DNA of 64,000 nt from Actinoplanes sandaracinus. GTDB lineage: Bacteria; Actinomycetota; Actinomycetes; Mycobacteriales; Micromonosporaceae. The stretch is taken from positions 117,552 to 181,551 of the forward strand of contig NZ_JASCTH010000006.1 in the NCBI RefSeq assembly GCF_030009775.1. Direction: 5' to 3'. The position numbers and the translations under genes were made by a program. A model generated the notes under the pieces. The model was given only the letters and a program-made list of their open reading frames with translations, was not told the origin of the DNA and made no database searches. Shown here in pieces: positions 50,302-57,790 of this stretch (its first letter is position 1; each line of letters opens with the position of its first letter).

Positions 50302-50541
50302 ATGGAGCAGAACCTCACCAACGCGGAACTCGTCGACGGTTACACCGCCTACACCTCCGCGGAGGAGCTGGAGCTGATGGACGCCGGCGCCAACGCCCCG
50401 GCCTTCAGCCCCGCCGTCAGCCCGCTGATCCCGATCCTGGTCCGCGCCACCCTGATGGCGGCGACCTCCTCGCAGCGCTGTGCCCAGACGATCGCGCAGT
50501 CGACCGGTGGCGTGAAGAAGACCATCAAGAAGGTCTGCTGA
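50302..50541 (+). CDS. class V lanthipeptide (lanthidin) precursor peptide
   Basis: A 79-residue precursor. The leader is acidic (MEQNLTNAELVDGY..., SAEELELMDAGANAPA); the likely core starts at Phe35 (FSPAVSPLIPILVRATLMA) and is hydrophobic, then Ser/Thr-rich, ending in a cationic tail VKKTIKKVC. Two Cys are present: Cys60, preceded by T-S-S-Q-R (lanthionine or methyllanthionine), and the terminal Cys79 (AviCys/AviMeCys with an upstream Ser/Thr, made by the flavoprotein). GAGGAAA lies ~5 nt before ATG 50302. A strong terminator follows. The core boundary is inferred. Confidence 0.85.
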   Translation: MEQNLTNAELVDGYTAYTSAEELELMDAGANAPAFSPAVSPLIPILVRATLMAATSSQRCAQTIAQSTGGVKKTIKKVC

Positions 50542-50578
50542 CCGTTTCCTCGCATTACCGGTAGTTTCAAGGTGCGCT

Positions 50579-50619
50579 GCCCCGCGGTGATTCTTCACCG
50601 CGGGGCACGCCTTTTTTTT
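50579..50619 (+). terminator. strong intrinsic terminator after the precursor gene
   Basis: Perfect 12-bp stem GCCCCGCGGTGA / TCACCGCGGGGC with a TTCT loop, followed after ACGCC by eight T residues. Confidence 0.93.
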
Positions 50620-50738
50620 GGGGGTGTCCGCGTTCGGCGAAAGAGCGATGACGCGGGCGGGCGATCTACGGCGAGGGTGGCCGGACAGCCGGTGAAGAGA
50701 ATTGCTCCCAGGAGCTGGAACAGCGCGATCAGCATGAC

Positions 50739-50777
50739 AAAAAGGCGGTGCTCCGGGACTCGTCCCGAAGCACCGCC
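50739..50777 (-). terminator. intrinsic terminator of the ABC-2 transporter operon
   Basis: Arms GGCGGTGCT (50744-50752) and AGCACCGCC (50769-50777) with an inner GGGA/TCCC pairing; on the minus strand the stem is followed by TTTTT. Confidence 0.85.
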
Positions 50778-50873
50778 GAAGGCCGGCTCGTCTCTATCCT
50801 GTACCGCAGGATCTACGGAGCACGAGCGCGCAAAGAATGGAACTAGTCCTCCCAGGAGTCCGGGAGGCCTTTC

Positions 50874-51674
50874 TCAGGCGATGTCGCGTCGCCGGATCAG
50901 GGTCGTGCCGAGCAGTGAGGTGACCGCGCCGTAACCGAGCAGCACCAGGGCGGCGAGCCAGTACGGCATGCTGTCGGACCCTCCGGTGACCGCGGCCGTG
51001 GCGCCGTACGGCAGGAAGTCCATGATGGTCTTCGCCCCCTCGCCGGCCACCTTGACCAGAAGGAACAGCCCGAACGTCGCCGCCAGCGGACCGATGAAGT
51101 AGATCGCCGCCGCGGCCAGGCTGGCCCCGATCTGGCTGCGGATGAGCACACCGAGGCCGACGCCGAAGACGGCCCAGAGCGCGAAGGCCACCCCGTTGAG
51201 GGCGATGCCGGCCCACACCGTGGGGTCGTCGAGGTGCGCGCCACCCCACCTGTCGGCCAGGAACACGGCACCCACAGCGATGTTCACGACCGTGCCGGCA
51301 GCCCACCAGAGCACACCGACCAGAGCGGCCGCCGCGATCTTGGCGGCGACGACGGCGGTCCTGCGGGGGGTGAACAGGAAGGTCGCGGTGGCGGTGTTGT
51401 GCTGCACCTCGTTGGTCATCAGCAGCACGCCGAGCAGGAAGACGAAGAACAACCCGATGTACTGGCCGCTGGTGTAGAAGTTGGCGACGATCTCGGGTGT
51501 CGAGGGAGCGGTGATCGTCTCACCGAGGACCTCGGTCGTGGTGCCCGCGTCGGCGGGGTCGGCGAGCCAGGCCGACCAGATCGCGGCGGCCCACAGGGGC
51601 ACCCCGATCAGAATGAGGATCCACCAGACGTTCGTTGTCCGGATCTTGGCAAGTTCGCTGCGTACGAGGTTCAT
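50874..51674 (-). CDS. ABC-2-type permease
   Basis: A 266-residue membrane protein with six hydrophobic helices, beginning MNLVRSELAKIRTTNVWWILILIGVPLW, typical of ABC-2 permeases that pair with DrrA/LanF-type ATPases. The start overlaps the ATPase stop (ATGA, 51671-51674). Beside a lanthipeptide locus it probably gives self-protection (LanEFG-like) or extra export; this is inferred from position. Confidence 0.87.
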   Translation of the reverse strand: MNLVRSELAKIRTTNVWWILILIGVPLWAAAIWSAWLADPADAGTTTEVLGETITAPSTPEIVANFYTSGQYIGLFFVFLLGVLLMTNEVQHNTATATFLFTPRRTAVVAAKIAAAALVGVLWWAAGTVVNIAVGAVFLADRWGGAHLDDPTVWAGIALNGVAFALWAVFGVGLGVLIRSQIGASLAAAAIYFIGPLAATFGLFLLVKVAGEGAKTIMDFLPYGATAAVTGGSDSMPYWLAALVLLGYGAVTSLLGTTLIRRRDIA

Positions 51675-52579
51675 CGGATGGCCGCCTTTCCGCTGGTGAG
51701 TTCGAGGAACGCCTGTTCCAGGTCGGGGGAGCTGGCCTCCATCTCGTGGATCTCCAGCTGGGCGCGGAGGGCGGCGCGGCTGACCGCGGCCCGGTCCACT
51801 CCCTCCACGAGGATCGCCCCGCCGGCGGCGACCTCGACGCTGGCGCCGAGCGCCGTCAGAACGGAGATCAGCTCGTCGGACTGGGGGGTCCGGATGCGCA
51901 GCCGTTGCGGGGAGACGGTGGCGAGTATCTCTGCCACCGTGCCCTGCCGCACCAGCCGGCCCGCCGCGATGATCACGACGTCGTCGGCGAGCGACTGCAT
52001 CTCCGTCAACAGGTGGCTGGAGACCATGACGGTTCGCCCCTCGGCCGCCAGCGAGCGCAGGAACCCGCGGATCCAGTGGATGCCCTCAGGGTCGAGGCCG
52101 TTGGCGGGCTCGTCGAGGATCAGGACCCGGGGGTCGCCGAGCATGGCGGTGGCGATGCCGAGGCGCTGACGCATACCGAGCGAGTAGCCCTTGACCTTGC
52201 GGTTGCCGGCATTGCTCAGTCCGACCAGTTCCAGCACCTCGTCGGCCCGCGAGTACGGAAGTCCGGCAGCGGCACAGTAGACCCGGAGGTGGTTGCGCCC
52301 GGTGCGGCCCTGATGGGCGGCGGTGGCGTCGAGCACCGCACCGACCCGCCGGACCGGGTTCGGGAGGTCCGTGTAGCGGCGGCCGTCGATGGTCGCGGTG
52401 CCTGAGGTGGGCCTCACCAGGCCGAGCAGCATTCGCAGAGTGGTGCTCTTGCCGGCGCCGTTGGGACCGAGGAAGCCGGTGACACGGCCAGGTCCCGCGG
52501 TGAACGACAGGCGGTCGACCGCCTGGACGCCGCGGTAGGTCTTGGACAGGCCGGATATTTCGATGTGTCCCTCTGACAT
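51671..52579 (-). CDS. ABC transporter ATPase
   Basis: A 302-residue ATPase: FLGPNGAGKSTTLRMLLGL (Walker A), YSLGMRQRLGIATAML (signature), VLILDEPANGLDPEGI (Walker B), VMVSSHLLTEMQ (H-loop), and a C-terminal regulatory segment usual in DrrA/BcrA-type proteins. GGAGGG precedes ATG 52579. It forms an operon with the ABC-2 permease and is divergent from the HTH-only LysR-type gene. Confidence 0.92.
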   Translation of the reverse strand: MSEGHIEISGLSKTYRGVQAVDRLSFTAGPGRVTGFLGPNGAGKSTTLRMLLGLVRPTSGTATIDGRRYTDLPNPVRRVGAVLDATAAHQGRTGRNHLRVYCAAAGLPYSRADEVLELVGLSNAGNRKVKGYSLGMRQRLGIATAMLGDPRVLILDEPANGLDPEGIHWIRGFLRSLAAEGRTVMVSSHLLTEMQSLADDVVIIAAGRLVRQGTVAEILATVSPQRLRIRTPQSDELISVLTALGASVEVAAGGAILVEGVDRAAVSRAALRAQLEIHEMEASSPDLEQAFLELTSGKAAIR

Positions 52580-52627
52580 CGGCTTCCCTCCTGGAGTGGT
52601 TGGGCGCTTGGTGTGACGGATAGGCGC

Positions 52628-52678
52628 TGCTTCGTCTGAAGAGAAGCACTCCGCAGGCGGGTCGGCGAAGCCTGCTTC
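52628..52678. promoter_or_regulatory. GCTTC/GAAGC inverted repeats upstream of the ABC operon
   Basis: TGCTTC-N9-GAAGCA (52628-52648, with inner CTTC-GTCT-GAAG) and GAAGC-CT-GCTTC (52667-52678) lie 49-100 bp upstream of the ATPase start. They could be operators; the binding protein is unknown. Confidence 0.35.
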
Positions 52679-52754
52679 AAGAATTCCTATATGACGCTGC
52701 GATGACTATCAGATTCACTGTCTTCAGTCAGCATCGTCCCAAGGGTTGACCGTA

Positions 52755-52780
52755 GTCATAAGTTGATTTAGCTTTATGAC
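52755..52780. promoter_or_regulatory. LysR-type inverted repeat
   Basis: Arms GTCATAA (52755-52761) and TTATGAC (52774-52780) separated by 12 bp, 48 bp before the regulator's ATG, in a locally AT-rich stretch. Size and position fit the recognition site of an autoregulating LysR-type protein. Confidence 0.5.
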
Positions 52781-52827
52781 TGTAGTGATGAGGCAGTGGC
52801 CGGGGGCCACCACCCATGGGGGGAAAC

Positions 52828-53127
52828 ATGAACCAGCGCGAACTCGAGGCCTTCGTCACGGTGGCCAAGTTCGGCAGGATGGATCTTGCGGCGCGAGCGC
52901 TGGGCTACTCACAGCCCGCGATCAGCTACCAGATCCAGTGCCTTGAGCAGGCACTCGGGGTGAAACTGTTCGTCCGCAACTCGACCGGCACCGCGATCAC
53001 CGCTAGTGGCGCGATCATGCTGCCGTCGGTGAAGGCCGTGCTGGCGTTGATGAACGGGATCAAGCACACCGTGTCCCAGCGGCCCGCACACTCCACCGCG
53101 GTTCCTGCCGGAAGGCTTCCCCAGTAG
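52828..53127 (+). CDS. HTH-only LysR-type regulator
   Basis: A 99-residue protein that is only the LysR DNA-binding domain plus linker helix: MNQRELEAFVTVAKFGRMDLAARALGYSQPAISYQIQCLEQALGVKLFVRNSTGTAITASGAIML. The ~200-residue ligand-binding domain is absent, and no remnant follows the TAG stop. ATG 52828 has a G-run RBS; ATG 52816 is also in frame. It may be a true minimal regulator of the cluster or a truncated gene. Confidence 0.8.
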   Translation: MNQRELEAFVTVAKFGRMDLAARALGYSQPAISYQIQCLEQALGVKLFVRNSTGTAITASGAIMLPSVKAVLALMNGIKHTVSQRPAHSTAVPAGRLPQ

Positions 53128-53294
53128 GGCTGCCCATGGGGTCGGAAGCCCTGGTTCGGCCGGTCCAAGGGCTCCGATCTCGTCCGCCAGTCATCTATAT
53201 CGAGATTCTCGAGTCATGGACCGAAAGTCCCTTGAGGACTGTTACCATGACTTACTAATGACCAGCACTGCTGTGTAATCGCGAGGTAGCCACC

Positions 53295-54545
53295 ATGGTT
53301 CGGAGAGTTCCGCAGCCCGAATTCGGGCTTCGGCTGCGACGGATGCGAATCGAACGGGGCCTGTCTCAGCGCGACCTCGCCGTCGGCTCGGTCAACCAGT
53401 CCTACATCTCGCTGCTGGAGTCGGGCTCCCGGGTGCCCACCCTGGAAACCGTCGTCCACCTCGCCGGTGTCCTCGGCGTCCCGCTCAATACTCTCGTCGA
53501 CGACGTGCCCCTGCACACCGATTCGCCCGCGGTCGGGTCATGGCTCGCCGAGGATGTGATCACTTCCAGCGCCATCGACCATGGCGACCTGGAGGGTGCG
53601 CAGACACGGCTGGCGACGACTTACCGTGCGGCTCTCGCGAACGGATCAGCCGACAAGGCGCTGCACCACGGTCTCGGCCTGGAGCGCATTCTGGAGATGC
53701 GCGGCGACCAGGACGGTCGATATCGGCTGCTGACCGAACTGGTCGAGATGGCGGTTCGTGTCGGCGTGCCGGAAGCGGCGGTGCGCACCCGGATCGCTCT
53801 CGCCAGCGCCGCGCGTGACGTGGGCCGGCTGGCCGAGGCGCTGACGCAGGTGGAAGCGGCGCAGCAGGAGATCGATGACTCCAGCTTCGTCAACGGCCCG
53901 GAACATGTCCGGCTTCTCGCCGTCCACACCTCGGTGCTCAGCGATGCCGGCGGCAGCATCGAGGTCGAGCGCATCATCGAGCGCATGCTCACCATGGCGT
54001 CCCAACTCGGCAACCGCGCCATCGCCGGGCGCGCGCACTGGGTGGCAAGCGTGGCGCTGGCCCGCCTCGGGGAGGTGGAGAAATCTCTTGTCCACCTCCA
54101 GTCGGCGCGGGAGATGCTGGCGAACCCGAGCACCTCGCTGCGGGAGTGGGCGCGTTTCACCCGGGCCGCGGCATCCGCCCTGCTCGACGCCGAAGCCGGG
54201 CTCGCCGAGATCGAACCGGCGATGCTGGCGGCCCGCGCAGCGACCGCCGCATCCGAGGCCGGTGACGGCCCGACCGTGTCAGTGAGCCTCGAAGTCCGGT
54301 ATGCGCTGGCTGTGGGTGACCCGGAACGAGCTCTGGAGATCGCCTCCACCGTCGATGAAGAGACGCTGACCGGCATTGAGAAGGTCCGGTTCGTGCTGGC
54401 TCTCGGCCGGGCTCAGCGCCGGTGCGGCCGCGAGGAGGAAGCGGTCGCCACGTTGAGCCGGGCCGGACAACTCGCGGAGTCCGCAGCCGCTTACCGCCGG
54501 GCGGCGCAGATCTGGCGCGAGGTCGCCGGGACGGCCCGCCAGTAA
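53295..54545 (+). CDS. XRE-family regulator with TPR-like C-terminus
   Basis: A 416-residue protein: N-terminal helix-turn-helix (FGLRLRRMRIERGLSQRDLAVGSVNQSYISLLESGSRVPTLETVVHLAGVLGV, ~10-65) and about 340 residues of helical repeats (for example LAEALTQVEAAQQEI, VEKSLVHLQSAREML, EEEAVATLSRAGQLAESAAAYRRAAQIW), as in TPR-type sensor regulators. GAGG lies 8 nt before ATG 53295. It borders the lanthipeptide locus and may control it (inference); the signal is unknown. Confidence 0.82.
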   Translation: MVRRVPQPEFGLRLRRMRIERGLSQRDLAVGSVNQSYISLLESGSRVPTLETVVHLAGVLGVPLNTLVDDVPLHTDSPAVGSWLAEDVITSSAIDHGDLEGAQTRLATTYRAALANGSADKALHHGLGLERILEMRGDQDGRYRLLTELVEMAVRVGVPEAAVRTRIALASAARDVGRLAEALTQVEAAQQEIDDSSFVNGPEHVRLLAVHTSVLSDAGGSIEVERIIERMLTMASQLGNRAIAGRAHWVASVALARLGEVEKSLVHLQSAREMLANPSTSLREWARFTRAAASALLDAEAGLAEIEPAMLAARAATAASEAGDGPTVSVSLEVRYALAVGDPERALEIASTVDEETLTGIEKVRFVLALGRAQRRCGREEEAVATLSRAGQLAESAAAYRRAAQIWREVAGTARQ

Positions 54546-54711
54546 GAATCCGTGTCTGTTTGCGGCGGCACGGCCAAACAGACTCGTCCGCGGCATTGCC
54601 GAACTCGCGGGTGCGGAGGTCGCCGGCCGACCGGCAAGGCGGCACTGCCGAACATGAGCGGGCCGTGGCCGGTCAGGTCTGCCGGCCGCCTCAGTGGGCC
54701 GGTCGTTGGCG

Positions 54712-54963
54712 TCAGCCACCGGCGAAGGGCGGCAGGATGTCGACAGTGCCGCCGTTGGGCAGCGGCTCCGTGCGGTCGTGGCGAGTCAGGCCGTCGACCA
54801 GGAAGCTGGCGGCTTTCAGGACCAGAGACAGCCGCTCGCCATGACGGTCGGCAAGGAGCTGGGTCAACTCCTCAAGCGTCGCGGCGCTGACCGTCTCGCT
54901 TGCGGTGCCCGCGGCAGCCCGGGCGCCGGCGAAGTAGCGCACCGTGATCGCGTGTTCGGGCAC
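54712..54963 (-). CDS. moaD: molybdopterin synthase sulphur-carrier subunit
   Basis: An 83-residue ubiquitin-fold protein that carries a C-terminal thiocarboxylate to MoaE. It begins ITVRYFAGARAAAGTASETV and ends VDILPPFAGG; the terminal Gly-Gly is intact. GTG 54963 has GGAGG 8 nt upstream. It follows moaA by 4 bp; its partner moaE lies 24 kb away. Confidence 0.93.
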   Translation of the reverse strand: MPEHAITVRYFAGARAAAGTASETVSAATLEELTQLLADRHGERLSLVLKAASFLVDGLTRHDRTEPLPNGGTVDILPPFAGG

Positions 54964-54967
54964 GGGA

Positions 54968-55975
54968 TCAGCCTCCGATGGCGGACATGGGGCGGACGGG
55001 CTGGAGGAAGGCGGGGTCGTCGATACCGTGCCCAGCCCGCTTGCCCCACATGGCAACGCGCCACGCGTCGGCGATCTGCGAGTCGGTGGCGCCGTCACGG
55101 AGCAGTTTCCGCAGGTCGCTCTCCTCGGTGGCGAAGAGGCAGTTGCGCACCTGGCCGTCGGCGGTGAGGCGGGTGCGGTCGCAGTCGCCGCAGAACGGCC
55201 GGGTCACACTCGCGATGACTCCCACCCGGGCCGGCTCACCGGCGGCGTCGACGTGGCCGGGGATCAGCCACGTCTCGGCCGGCGCTGTTCCACGTGAAAC
55301 ATTGTCGGGCTGGAGCCCGAAGGGCGCGAGCGCGGCCAGGATCTCCTCGGCGGTGACCATCTCACGCCTGTCCCACTGGTGCTGGGCGTCGAGCGGCATC
55401 TGCTCGATGAACCGGAGCTGGTAACCGTGATCGAGAGCGAACCGCAGCAGCGCCGGCGCCTCATCGTCGTTGACCCCGCGCATCAGCACGGTATTGATCT
55501 TCACGGGCGTGAGGCCGGCTGTCACCGCGGCACGCAGGCCCGTCAGCACATCGGCGTGCCGGTCGCGCAGGGTGAGGGTGTGGAACCGAGCGGGGTCGAG
55601 CGTGTCGAGTGAGACGTTCACCCGATCGAGGCCGGCGTCGCGGAGCGGCGCGGCGATCCGGTCCAGGCCGATGCCGTTGGTGGTGACGGAGAGCTTGGGG
55701 CGCGGGTCGAGTCGTGCGGCCTCCGCGATGATGCTCACGAGGCCGCGCCGGATCAGGGGCTCGCCGCCGGTGAACCGGACCTCGGTGACCCCCAGTTGCT
55801 CGACCGCGATGCGGACGAGGCGTTTCACCTCGTCATCGGTGAGCTGCTGCGGTTGCGGCATCCAGGCGAGGCCTTCGGCCGGCATGCAATAGGTGCAGCG
55901 CAGGTTGCACCGGTCCGTGAGAGAGACACGGAGATCGGTGGCGATGCGGCCGAACCGGTCGGCGAGCACGGTCAC
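54968..55975 (-). CDS. moaA: GTP 3',8-cyclase (radical SAM)
   Basis: First step of molybdenum-cofactor synthesis. The 335-residue protein has the radical-SAM cluster C23-NLR-C27-TY-C30, the SAM motif TGGEPLIRRG, NTVLMRGVNDDE, the second iron-sulphur motif CGDCDRTRLTADGQVRNC, and a C-terminal Gly-Gly (SAIGG). GTG 55975 is chosen: GAGG lies ~8 nt upstream and the conserved sequence begins here. The start overlaps the stop of a 15-codon upstream ORF (GTGA), so translation may be coupled. Confidence 0.95.
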   Translation of the reverse strand: MTVLADRFGRIATDLRVSLTDRCNLRCTYCMPAEGLAWMPQPQQLTDDEVKRLVRIAVEQLGVTEVRFTGGEPLIRRGLVSIIAEAARLDPRPKLSVTTNGIGLDRIAAPLRDAGLDRVNVSLDTLDPARFHTLTLRDRHADVLTGLRAAVTAGLTPVKINTVLMRGVNDDEAPALLRFALDHGYQLRFIEQMPLDAQHQWDRREMVTAEEILAALAPFGLQPDNVSRGTAPAETWLIPGHVDAAGEPARVGVIASVTRPFCGDCDRTRLTADGQVRNCLFATEESDLRKLLRDGATDSQIADAWRVAMWGKRAGHGIDDPAFLQPVRPMSAIGG

Positions 55976-56019
55976 GCGAGCCGCCTCGGCGACTCGGCTG
56001 ATGTCCTGCGGATGCGCAC
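55972..56019 (-). CDS. leaderless 15-residue upstream ORF of moaA
   Basis: GTG 56019 lies six bases after TAGATT (56031-56026), a leaderless -10. The frame reads VRIRRTSAESPRRLA and stops at 55974-55972, overlapping the moaA GTG by GTGA. It is Arg-rich. It may guide ribosomes to moaA or act as a regulatory leader peptide; chance is not excluded. Confidence 0.4.
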   Translation of the reverse strand: MRIRRTSAESPRRLA

Positions 56020-56246
56020 AGATCGAATCTAGCCGCTCGCCACGCGGATCGCCCCTAGGCATATCGGCCAATGGACAACCCGCACCCGCGATCCGGACGG
56101 TTGAGCCTCGTTCTTCCACGATCGTGCGCACAACGTTCATGCCCGATCGCGACCGCCGGACCGCCGCCGCCCACCGGCCGGGCTCGCCGGCCGCGGGCTC
56201 CCCGGCCGCGGGCTCCCCGGGCGGCTCGGCGGGCGGGGGCGGCGAG

Positions 56247-57116
56247 TCACAGCCGAAGGGCAGCGTCCGCCGCCGCGCGTACGCCGGATCGGTAACCGCT
56301 GCCGAAGGCGGCGGTGTGCACCAGCCACAGATGCATCTGATGCAGCGGCACCCGATCGCGCCAGCCGTCAGCCAGCGGCCACACCTCCTGATAGGCGGCC
56401 AGAATCACGTCCAGGAAGGGCGCCCCGCCGAAGAGGGCGAGCGTGGCCAGGTCGGTCTCCCGGTGCCCGCCGTGGGCCGCCGGGTCCACGAGCCAGGCGC
56501 GGCCGTCGGCTGCCCAGAGCACGTTGCCCGGCCACAGGTCGCCGTGCAGGCGCGCGGGCGGTTCGCTCACCCCGTACCGATGAAGGTTGCTGATGATCTG
56601 CTCGACCGCAGCGATGTCGGACGGGTCGAACGCGCCGCGATCGGCGGAGATCTTGAGGTAGGGGGCCAGGCGCCGTTCCGCGAACCAGGAGGCCCAGGTG
56701 TCGCCCGGCGTGTTGTCCAGCGGAAGGGGCCCGATGTATCCGGGGTTCCCCGCGCCGAAGGTCTCGGCGCCCGCGCGGTGCAGGCCGGCGAGGTCACGGC
56801 CGAAACGCTCGGCAGCGGTACGAGTGGGTTCGCCCGGTTCGATCCATTCCATCGCGAGCATTTCGGGCAGGGCGACGAACACCTCCGGCACGGGTACGGT
56901 CCCGGCCTCTCGAAGCCACGCCAGTCCGGCCGCCTCCGCCGTGAACATGCCGGACGGCGCCGGGCCGGACGGCCAGGTCTTCGCGAAGAGCGACGAGCCG
57001 TCGTCGAGGGTCAGCCGACTGGCGGCGCACACGCCACCGCCGACCGGAGTCTCCCGAATCCGCTGATGTGTCAAAAATGTCGGTAGATGCTGGGGGTGCG
57101 TGCGCAGGTACGCCAT
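56247..57116 (-). CDS. fructosamine-3-kinase-family protein
   Basis: A 289-residue kinase-fold protein. Motifs: SSLFAKTWPSG (ATP Lys), FTAEAAGLAWLREAGTVPVPEV, MEWIEPGEPT, HRAGAETFGAGNPGYIGPLPLDN, and the catalytic loop RLHGDLWPGNVLW with LVDPAAHGGHRETDLA. The NPGYIG-like and HGDLWPGN segments are typical of fructosamine kinases, which phosphorylate glycated amines so that the sugar falls off. ATG 57116 follows GGGTGG. It is divergent from the GNAT gene. Confidence 0.87.
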   Translation of the reverse strand: MAYLRTHPQHLPTFLTHQRIRETPVGGGVCAASRLTLDDGSSLFAKTWPSGPAPSGMFTAEAAGLAWLREAGTVPVPEVFVALPEMLAMEWIEPGEPTRTAAERFGRDLAGLHRAGAETFGAGNPGYIGPLPLDNTPGDTWASWFAERRLAPYLKISADRGAFDPSDIAAVEQIISNLHRYGVSEPPARLHGDLWPGNVLWAADGRAWLVDPAAHGGHRETDLATLALFGGAPFLDVILAAYQEVWPLADGWRDRVPLHQMHLWLVHTAAFGSGYRSGVRAAADAALRL

Positions 57117-57178
57117 GTCCACCCGGTTATCTTGCACTTCCCGTGACGTACGTCTCCATTTCGAGGCAAGATGGCGAC

Positions 57179-57679
57179 ATGACCCCTGTCGTCGTGCGCT
57201 CGTACCGGCCGAGTGACCACTCCTCGGGCCGGCGGCTGTGGACGGAGCTCACCCGCCAGCACAACGAGATGTACGGCGAGCACAAAGACGACAATGGTGA
57301 CGGCTTCGAGGAGTACCTGACCCGGCTCGACCTCGCCGGTTTCTGGGTCGCGGACCACGCCGACGACGGGGTGATCGGGATGGTCGGACTGATCATGCGG
57401 GGCCGGGCCGGCGAGGTGGATCCGGTGGTGGTCACCGTCACGCACCGGCACAAGGGTGTCGGTCGCCTGCTGCTCCAGCACGTCGCGGCCGAGGCCAAAC
57501 GCCGCAACATGACCCAGCTGACCATCTCTCCGGAGTCCCGCAACATCGAGGCGATCCGCAGTCTGCACGCGGCCGGCTACGACGTGGTCTCGTCGATCGA
57601 GCTGACCATGGACCTGGAGCGGCACACCCACCCGAGGCATCACGGTCTCCAGTTGCACGAGTTGCCGTTCCGGTCATAG
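57179..57679 (+). CDS. GNAT-family N-acetyltransferase
   Basis: A 166-residue acetyltransferase. The acetyl-CoA motif is VTVTHRHKGVGRLLLQHVAAEAKRRN (R/Q-x-x-G-x-G/A form), preceded by VIGMVGLIMRGRAGEVDPVVV and followed by SPESRNIEAIRSLHAAGYDVV. The substrate is unknown. ATG 57179 has no close SD; CAAGAT six bases upstream may be a leaderless -10. Confidence 0.87.
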   Translation: MTPVVVRSYRPSDHSSGRRLWTELTRQHNEMYGEHKDDNGDGFEEYLTRLDLAGFWVADHADDGVIGMVGLIMRGRAGEVDPVVVTVTHRHKGVGRLLLQHVAAEAKRRNMTQLTISPESRNIEAIRSLHAAGYDVVSSIELTMDLERHTHPRHHGLQLHELPFRS

Positions 57680-57790
57680 AAACCGCCTAGCTGGGCTTCT
57701 CCGGCGGGAGACTGTGGACGGGCCGGCGTGTCGTCCACAGCCGCGAAGCACGGCACGCGGCGGATGCCGCCGCGCGGCCACGCTGCCCGC

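Noticed and set aside
41145..50541. linaridin or class I-IV lanthipeptide
   Set aside because: No linaridin cyclase pair, LanB, LanC, LanM or LanKC/L domain is present; the HopA1-like plus APH-like pair is the class V mark.
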